Positions 33,765-37,724 of a stretch of DNA of 37,724 bases are shown here, in pieces. A program made the translations under genes and the position numbers. Every line of letters begins with the position of its first letter. Position 1 is the stretch's first letter. The notes below the pieces were generated by a model. The model was not told the origin of the DNA. It did not search any database and saw only the letters and a program-made list of their open reading frames with translations. The DNA lies in the NCBI GenBank assembly GCA_029055435.1, contig JAIDDH010000083.1:1-37724 (forward strand), in the 5' to 3' direction. This DNA comes from Acetatifactor sp. (GTDB lineage: Bacteria > Bacillota > Clostridia > Lachnospirales > Lachnospiraceae).

Positions 33765-33815
33765 ACAGAGGATGCCCCGTCGGCGACGGCGGAGCATATT
33801 GTCCTCTGCTTTTTG
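33765..33815. terminator. bidirectional terminator between rsfS and the DUF378 gene
   Basis: ACAGAGGA pairs with TCCTCTG(C) across an inner CGTCG-gc-GACGG hairpin. TTTTT follows on the + strand (33811-33814), and the - strand reads TTTTT after the stem as well (complement of AAAAAG at 33758-33764). It can end both convergent genes. Confidence 0.82.
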
Positions 33816-33837
33816 AATATTTTTTGAAAATCAGCTT

Positions 33838-34050
33838 TTATCTGTTTGAGCTGTCTGACAGCCGCATATAAAAGCTCAGAAGATAGAGTCCGCAGATTCC
33901 CACAACGACATATACAATGCGGGATAACCAGGACATGTCTCCAAAAAGGAATGACACGAGGTTAAAGCGGAAAAGTCCTATCAGTCCCCAGTTGATGACA
34001 CCGATGATTGCGATTGTGAGCACGGTGCCGTCCAGATATTTATTTCCCAT
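33838..34050 (-). CDS. small DUF378-type membrane protein
   Basis: The 70-residue product MGNKYLDGTVLTIAIIGVINWG... has two membrane helices with the hallmark GVINWGLIGLFRFNLVSFLFG turn and RIVYVVVGICGLYLLSFY, as in the DUF378/YuzA family. It is an inner-membrane protein of unknown function. The start at 34050 is chosen over the longer frame because GGGAGGG lies just upstream on the - strand and the extra 20 residues are polar and non-conserved in character. It converges on rsfS. Confidence 0.88.
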   Translation of the reverse strand: MGNKYLDGTVLTIAIIGVINWGLIGLFRFNLVSFLFGDMSWLSRIVYVVVGICGLYLLSFYMRLSDSSNR

Positions 34051-34172
34051 ATTTTCCCTCCCATCTGCCTGTTTACACAGGCATTCAATGTGCATTCTAT
34101 TGCCACACATCCCTATTTATACCCTGAAACACAAAAAATATGCAATTTTTCCTGCTTTTTTTTAAGAAATGA

Positions 34173-34201
34173 TTGACAAAGAAAAAGGAATGCGGTATAT
34201 T
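34173..34201 (+). promoter_or_regulatory. sigma-A promoter for the liv operon
   Basis: A perfect TTGACA (34173-34178) and TATATT (34196-34201) are 17 bases apart, about 95 bases upstream of livJ. The AT-rich region between this promoter and the ribosome binding site holds no other clear motif; CodY-like control is possible but no firm operator was seen. Confidence 0.75.
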
Positions 34202-34296
34202 CTGAAATAATAATTGTATACATATATGCAATGTATGATACAGTTATTGTATGCTAATTCATGTGCCCAAGGCACAGGCATAAGGAGGAGAGAATT

Positions 34297-35448
34297 ATGA
34301 AAAGATTCAAAAAAATCGTAAGTGTAGCGATGGCTTCCGTGATGGTTCTTGCTATGGCAGGATGCGGAAATAACAAGGGCGGAAGTGATGTATTCAAGAT
34401 CGGCGGTATCGGACCCACCACTGGCGGCGCCGCAATTTACGGCATCAATGTAATGAATGGTGTTCAGCTGGCTGTTGATGAAATCAATGCTGCCGGCGGC
34501 GTAAACGGCTATAAGCTGGAAGTGAATTTCCAGGATGATGAGCATGACGCAGAGAAGTCTGTAAATGCTTACAACACAGTTAAGGACTGGGGCGCACAGA
34601 TGATTATCGGTTGTGTGACTTCCACTCCCTGTATCGCAGTCAGCGAGGAGACCTATAAGGACAACATGATGATGTTGACGCCTTCCGGTTCCGCAGTAAA
34701 GTGTACCCAGTACGACAATGCTTTCCAGGTATGCTTCTCTGACCCTAACCAGGGTGCTGCTTCCGCACAGTATATCGGCGAGAACAATCTGGCACAGAAG
34801 ATTGCTGTAATTTATGACAGCTCTGATGTTTACTCATCCGGTATCTATGAGAGCTTTGTAAAGGGCGCTGAGAGCCAGAGCTTTGAGATTGTTGCTGCAG
34901 AGGCATTTACCGCAGACAATAAGACAGACTTTTCCGTACAGCTTCAGAAGGCAAAGGATGCCGGCGCTGATCTGGTGTTCCTTCCTATTTATTATCAGGA
35001 GTCTGCACTGATCCTGACCCAGGCAAACAGCATGGGCTATGCTCCCAAGTGGTTCTCCTGCGATGGTATGGACGGTATCCTTGGTGTTGAGAACTTTGAC
35101 ACATCTCTGGCAGAGGGCGTTATGCTTCTTACTCCTTTTGCTGCTGACTCCAAAGATGAGGCAAGCCAGAAGTTTACCAACGCATATAGAACTGCTTACA
35201 ATGACACGCCCAATCAGTTCGCAGCAGATGGTTATGACGCAGTATACATTCTTGTAGAGGCAATCAAGCAGAGCGGCGCAACACCTTCCATGAGCGTATC
35301 TGAGATTGGTGATGCTCTGAAGGGAGCAATGCCTCAGATCACTGTTGATGGCGTTACCGGCGCAGGCATGACCTGGCTGGCAACGGGAGAGGTGAACAAA
35401 GCTCCCATGGCTGTTGTAATCAAGAATGGTGAATATTCTGCAATGTAA
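34297..35448 (+). CDS. livJ: branched-chain amino acid ABC transporter substrate-binding lipoprotein
   Basis: This is the extracellular binding protein of a Liv-type (HAAT) ABC importer for leucine, isoleucine, valine or related amino acids. The 383-residue product has a lipoprotein signal, MKRFKKIVSVAMASVMVLAMAGC, with Cys23 acylated. A type I periplasmic-binding fold follows: FKIGGIGPTTGGAAIYGINVMNGVQLAVDEINAAGGVNGYKLEV, then AVSEETYKDNMMMLTPSGS and QKIAVIYDSSDVYSSGIYESF. The start is set by AAGGAGGAG eight bases upstream. Codon use (GCA, GTA, CTG) is more biased than in its neighbours, suggesting high expression. A terminator follows, so livJ can be made in excess of the membrane parts. 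Confidence 0.95.
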   Translation: MKRFKKIVSVAMASVMVLAMAGCGNNKGGSDVFKIGGIGPTTGGAAIYGINVMNGVQLAVDEINAAGGVNGYKLEVNFQDDEHDAEKSVNAYNTVKDWGAQMIIGCVTSTPCIAVSEETYKDNMMMLTPSGSAVKCTQYDNAFQVCFSDPNQGAASAQYIGENNLAQKIAVIYDSSDVYSSGIYESFVKGAESQSFEIVAAEAFTADNKTDFSVQLQKAKDAGADLVFLPIYYQESALILTQANSMGYAPKWFSCDGMDGILGVENFDTSLAEGVMLLTPFAADSKDEASQKFTNAYRTAYNDTPNQFAADGYDAVYILVEAIKQSGATPSMSVSEIGDALKGAMPQITVDGVTGAGMTWLATGEVNKAPMAVVIKNGEYSAM

Positions 35449-35471
35449 TGCAGATTTTGTTGGGAAAACCA

Positions 35472-35506
35472 ATGAGGGTTGCCTGAATCGGGCAGCCCTC
35501 ATTTTT
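35472..35506 (+). terminator. intrinsic terminator between livJ and livH
   Basis: ATGAGGGTTGCC pairs with GGCAGCCCTCAT (one bulge) followed by TTTTT. It lies directly after livJ and probably sets the ratio of binding protein to permease. Confidence 0.88.
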
Positions 35507-35525
35507 AAAAAGCAGATTGTTTAAA

Positions 35526-35588
35526 AAGTAAATTGCTTTAAGGGCAGGAGGAAGTCTGCCGTTTTCCTGTTTTTAGAGCAATTTACTT
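35526..35588. repeat. inverted repeat in the livJ-livH gap
   Basis: AAGTAAATTGCT (35526-35537) is perfectly complementary to AGCAATTTACTT (35577-35588). The enclosed 39 bases hold further pairing (GGCAG/CTGCC or CAGGA/TCCTG, mutually exclusive). The right arm touches the -35 box of the livH promoter candidate. Confidence 0.7.
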
Positions 35589-35615
35589 GCGGGAATGAAA
35601 GGCTTCTGGTATACT
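35587..35615 (+). promoter_or_regulatory. candidate promoter for livHMG
   Basis: TTGCGG (35587-35592) and TATACT (35610-35615) are 17 bases apart, with TGG before the -10. They lie 36 bases upstream of the livH start, giving the permease genes their own promoter after the livJ terminator. Confidence 0.6.
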
Positions 35616-35651
35616 TAGAGAAGTGTATTTTTAAAAGGGATGGAGGTACTT

Positions 35652-36536
35652 ATGAGTTTTATAACTTATCTGATAAACGGCATTAGTCTGGGAAGTGTGT
35701 ATGCGTTGATTGCGCTGGGATATACCATGGTATATGGAATTGCAAAGATGTTGAATTTTGCCCACGGGGATGTCATTATGGTGGGCGGCTTTACCTGCTA
35801 TACAATCTGCAGTACCATGGGGCTCCATCCGCTTTTGGGTGTGCTGATCTCTGTCATCGTGTGTACAGTACTGGGCATTGTCATTGAAAAAATCGCATAT
35901 AAACCGCTCAGAATGGCATCCTCTCCGCTGGCTGTGCTGATCACGGCCATCGGCGTGAGCTATCTTCTGCAGAATGTGGCGCTCCTGATTTTCGGAGCAA
36001 ACGCAAAGTCCTTTACTTCCGTGGTGAATTTGAAGGCTATTACGCTGGCGGATGGTCAGATTGTCATAAATGGCGAGACCATTGTCACCATTGTGTCCTG
36101 TATCGTGATTATGATTTTGCTGATGCTCTTTATCAATAAGACCAAAGTGGGACAGGCCATGCTGGCAGTATCTGAGGATAAAGGAGCGGCACAGCTCATG
36201 GGAATCAATGTGAATGGAACGATTTCCCTGACCTTTGCCATTGGCTCCGCATTGGCGGCCATCGCCGGTGTGCTTCTGTGTTCCGCGTATCCGTCCCTGA
36301 CTCCTTATACCGGTTCCATGCCCGGCATCAAGGCTTTTGTCGCCGCGGTGTTCGGCGGTATCGGCTCCATTCCCGGCGCTTTTATCGGCGGAATTCTGCT
36401 GGGAGTGATCCAGATTTTCAGTCAGGCTTATATTTCTTCCCAGATGGCGGATGCCATCGTGTTTGCGGTTCTGATCATAGTGCTCCTCGTGAAGCCCACC
36501 GGACTGCTGGGGAAGAATATTCAGGAGAAGGTCTGA
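35652..36536 (+). CDS. livH: branched-chain amino acid ABC transporter permease LivH
   Basis: LivH is one of the two membrane permeases of the Liv ABC importer. The 294-residue protein has about eight hydrophobic helices. The N-terminal INGISLGSVYALIALGYTMVYGIAKMLNFAHGD is highly characteristic, as is the cytoplasmic coupling loop near TKVGQAMLAVSEDKGAAQLMGINV. PGIKAFVAAVFGGIGSIPGAFIGG is also typical. The start at 35652 has GGAGG five bases upstream; ATG 35640 overlaps that site. livM follows after 40 bases. Confidence 0.96.
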   Translation: MSFITYLINGISLGSVYALIALGYTMVYGIAKMLNFAHGDVIMVGGFTCYTICSTMGLHPLLGVLISVIVCTVLGIVIEKIAYKPLRMASSPLAVLITAIGVSYLLQNVALLIFGANAKSFTSVVNLKAITLADGQIVINGETIVTIVSCIVIMILLMLFINKTKVGQAMLAVSEDKGAAQLMGINVNGTISLTFAIGSALAAIAGVLLCSAYPSLTPYTGSMPGIKAFVAAVFGGIGSIPGAFIGGILLGVIQIFSQAYISSQMADAIVFAVLIIVLLVKPTGLLGKNIQEKV

Positions 36537-36576
36537 TAATTTGCATGCCTGTTCAAGCGGGCGGATGGGAGAAAGT

Positions 36577-37653
36577 ATGAGTAAAACACTTCGCAGTAAT
36601 ATCATCACAATAGGACTTGTGTTCATAGCTTATGTAGGTGCACAGATTCTGATTGCAACGGGAAATATCAGCAGCCTGATGAAAGGTCTGCTGGTTCCAC
36701 TCTGTGTATATGCCATCCTTGCGGTGTCGCTGAATCTGACGGTGGGCATCCTGGGGGAACTCAGTCTCGGGCATGCGGGCTTTATGTGTATCGGGGCATT
36801 CTCCAGCGCTTTCTTTTCCAAGTGTATGAAAATGTTTGTGCCGGGTATGCCGGGCGGTCTGCGCTTCCTTCTGGCGATTTTAATCGGCGCTGCACTGGCG
36901 GGGCTTTTCGGTATTTTGATTGGTATTCCCGTGCTGCGGCTCAAAGGAGATTATCTGGCGATTGTGACATTGGCTTTCGGTGAGATTATCAAAAATATCA
37001 TCAATATTCTCTATCTGGGCATCGATGAGAATGGGCTACATTTTTCAATGAAGAGTTCTCTGGATCTTCAGATGGCGGATTCCGACAAGATTATTATCAA
37101 CGGAGCCATGGGTATTACCGGTACGCCCAATGATTCCAATTTTACCATCGGCGTCATTCTGCTGGTGCTTACATTGCTTATTGTGCTGAACCTGATTCAT
37201 TCGAGAGACGGACGCGCGATCATGTCCATTCGGGACAATACCATCGCGGCGGAGTCTGTGGGAATTCCTGTGACCAAATATAAACTCATGGCGTTCAGCA
37301 TCTCTGCAGCGCTGGCCGGTGTCGCGGGTGTTCTCTATGCGCATAATCTGTCTACGCTGACAGCACTGCCAAAGAATTTCGGCTATAATATGTCTATTAT
37401 GATTCTGGTATTTGTGGTTTTGGGCGGTATGGGAAATATCCGCGGTTCTATGATTGCCGCTGTGATTTTGACTTTGTTGCCGGAGCTTTTAAGAGGCGTG
37501 GTCAGCGATTACCGCATGTTGATTTATGCGATTATCCTGATTGCCATGATGCTCTTCAACTGGGCGCCCAAGTGTGTTGAATGGCGGAAGAAGTTCACGG
37601 CGTCCATAAAGGCACGTTTTGCTAAGAAATCTGCCGCAAAGGAGGTTGAGTAG
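36577..37653 (+). CDS. livM: branched-chain amino acid ABC transporter permease LivM
   Basis: LivM is the second permease of the Liv system. The 358-residue protein has about eight to ten membrane segments and the family regions LAVSLNLTVGILGELSLGHAGFMCIGAF, LRLKGDYLAIVTLAFGEIIKNI and the coupling loop SRDGRAIMSIRDNTIAAESVGIPVTKYKL, followed by LGGMGNIRGSMIAA. The ATG at 36577 is preceded by GGGAG at good distance; a TTG at 36541 would add 12 residues without support. The C-terminus is basic. livG begins one base after the stop. Confidence 0.96.
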   Translation: MSKTLRSNIITIGLVFIAYVGAQILIATGNISSLMKGLLVPLCVYAILAVSLNLTVGILGELSLGHAGFMCIGAFSSAFFSKCMKMFVPGMPGGLRFLLAILIGAALAGLFGILIGIPVLRLKGDYLAIVTLAFGEIIKNIINILYLGIDENGLHFSMKSSLDLQMADSDKIIINGAMGITGTPNDSNFTIGVILLVLTLLIVLNLIHSRDGRAIMSIRDNTIAAESVGIPVTKYKLMAFSISAALAGVAGVLYAHNLSTLTALPKNFGYNMSIMILVFVVLGGMGNIRGSMIAAVILTLLPELLRGVVSDYRMLIYAIILIAMMLFNWAPKCVEWRKKFTASIKARFAKKSAAKEVE

Positions 37654-37654
37654 A

Positions 37655-37724
37655 ATGGCGATGTTGGCAGTAAAAAATCTGGACATTTCCTTCGGCGGAC
37701 TGCGCGCGGTGGATGATTTAAATA
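37655..37724 (+). CDS. livG: branched-chain amino acid ABC transporter ATP-binding protein LivG, 3'-truncated by window end
   Basis: Only the first 23 codons are present: MAMLAVKNLDISFGGLRAVDDLN. The LxISFGGLxAVDDL pattern is the standard start of LivG ATPases, just before the Walker A motif, which lies outside the window. GGAGG (37641-37645) is nine bases upstream. Following livH-livM, the assignment is strong despite the short length. Confidence 0.9.
   Translation, partial: MAMLAVKNLDISFGGLRAVDDLN

Noticed and set aside
35631..36626. Long open frame (331 codons) on the - strand opposite livH
   Set aside because: livH has the characteristic permease signatures; the opposite frame is His/Asn/Gln-rich and has no supporting signals.

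Overview
The window looks like a chromosome segment of an anaerobic Firmicute of the Clostridia, most likely a Lachnospiraceae-type gut bacterium. This is inferred from content and order: a complete MinCDE set beside mreBCD, a Firmicute-type cluster rplU-prp-rpmA-obgE-yhbY-nadD-yqeK-rsfS, SepF, MiaA next to a YnbB-like PLP enzyme, strong GGAGG ribosome binding sites, frequent TTG/GTG starts and lipoprotein signals. No species can be named from the sequence alone. Nearly all genes are on the + strand; only two small genes (28505-28933 and 33838-34050) are on the - strand.

Layout. 1-5.6 kb: DNA repair and tRNA modification (3' end of mutL, miaA), an AT-rich zinc-ribbon orphan gene flanked by short direct repeats, a methionine gamma-lyase-like PLP enzyme, a DUF4321 membrane protein and radC. 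5.7-15.4 kb: one long cell-shape and division operon, mreB-mreC-mreD-mrdA(PBP2)-minC-minD-minE-rodA, continuing into mgsA and a lipoprotein D,D-carboxypeptidase. This couples the elongasome, septum placement and peptidoglycan trimming. 15.5-21.4 kb: a small P-loop protein, a HlyD-like membrane protein, the PLP-homeostasis protein YggS and SepF, then after a terminator aroB-lspA-rluD. 21.5-28.5 kb: a cytidylate-kinase-like protein, two tandem paralogous diguanylate cyclases (PAS-like/GGDEM/GAF-like) and a large secreted transglutaminase/Ig-like protein, all closely spaced. 28.5-33.8 kb: a - strand lipoprotein, then the ribosome-assembly cluster, starting with a probable L21 leader and including the Prp protease with its substrate L27. 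33.8-37.7 kb: a small DUF378 membrane protein (- strand) and the start of a branched-chain amino acid ABC operon, livJ-livH-livM-livG (livG cut by the window end).

The most unusual signal is not a protein. Two long intergenic palindromes (1208-1465 and 29010-29258) share a conserved core, including a 31-base identical stretch (1372-1402 = 29142-29172). Their outer arms differ in sequence between copies, yet each arm is complementary to its own partner. This is the pattern expected of a structured or mobile hairpin family. In the first copy the arm includes the last codons and stop of mutL; in the second the arms run into the -35 boxes of two divergent promoters.

Other points of interest are the AT-rich insertion near 2.6-3.0 kb, the GGDEM cyclase pair without a canonical I-site upstream of a secreted transglutaminase, an oversized PBP2, and an inverted repeat between livJ and livH. 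No CRISPR array, tRNA, rRNA, transposase or prophage gene was seen.
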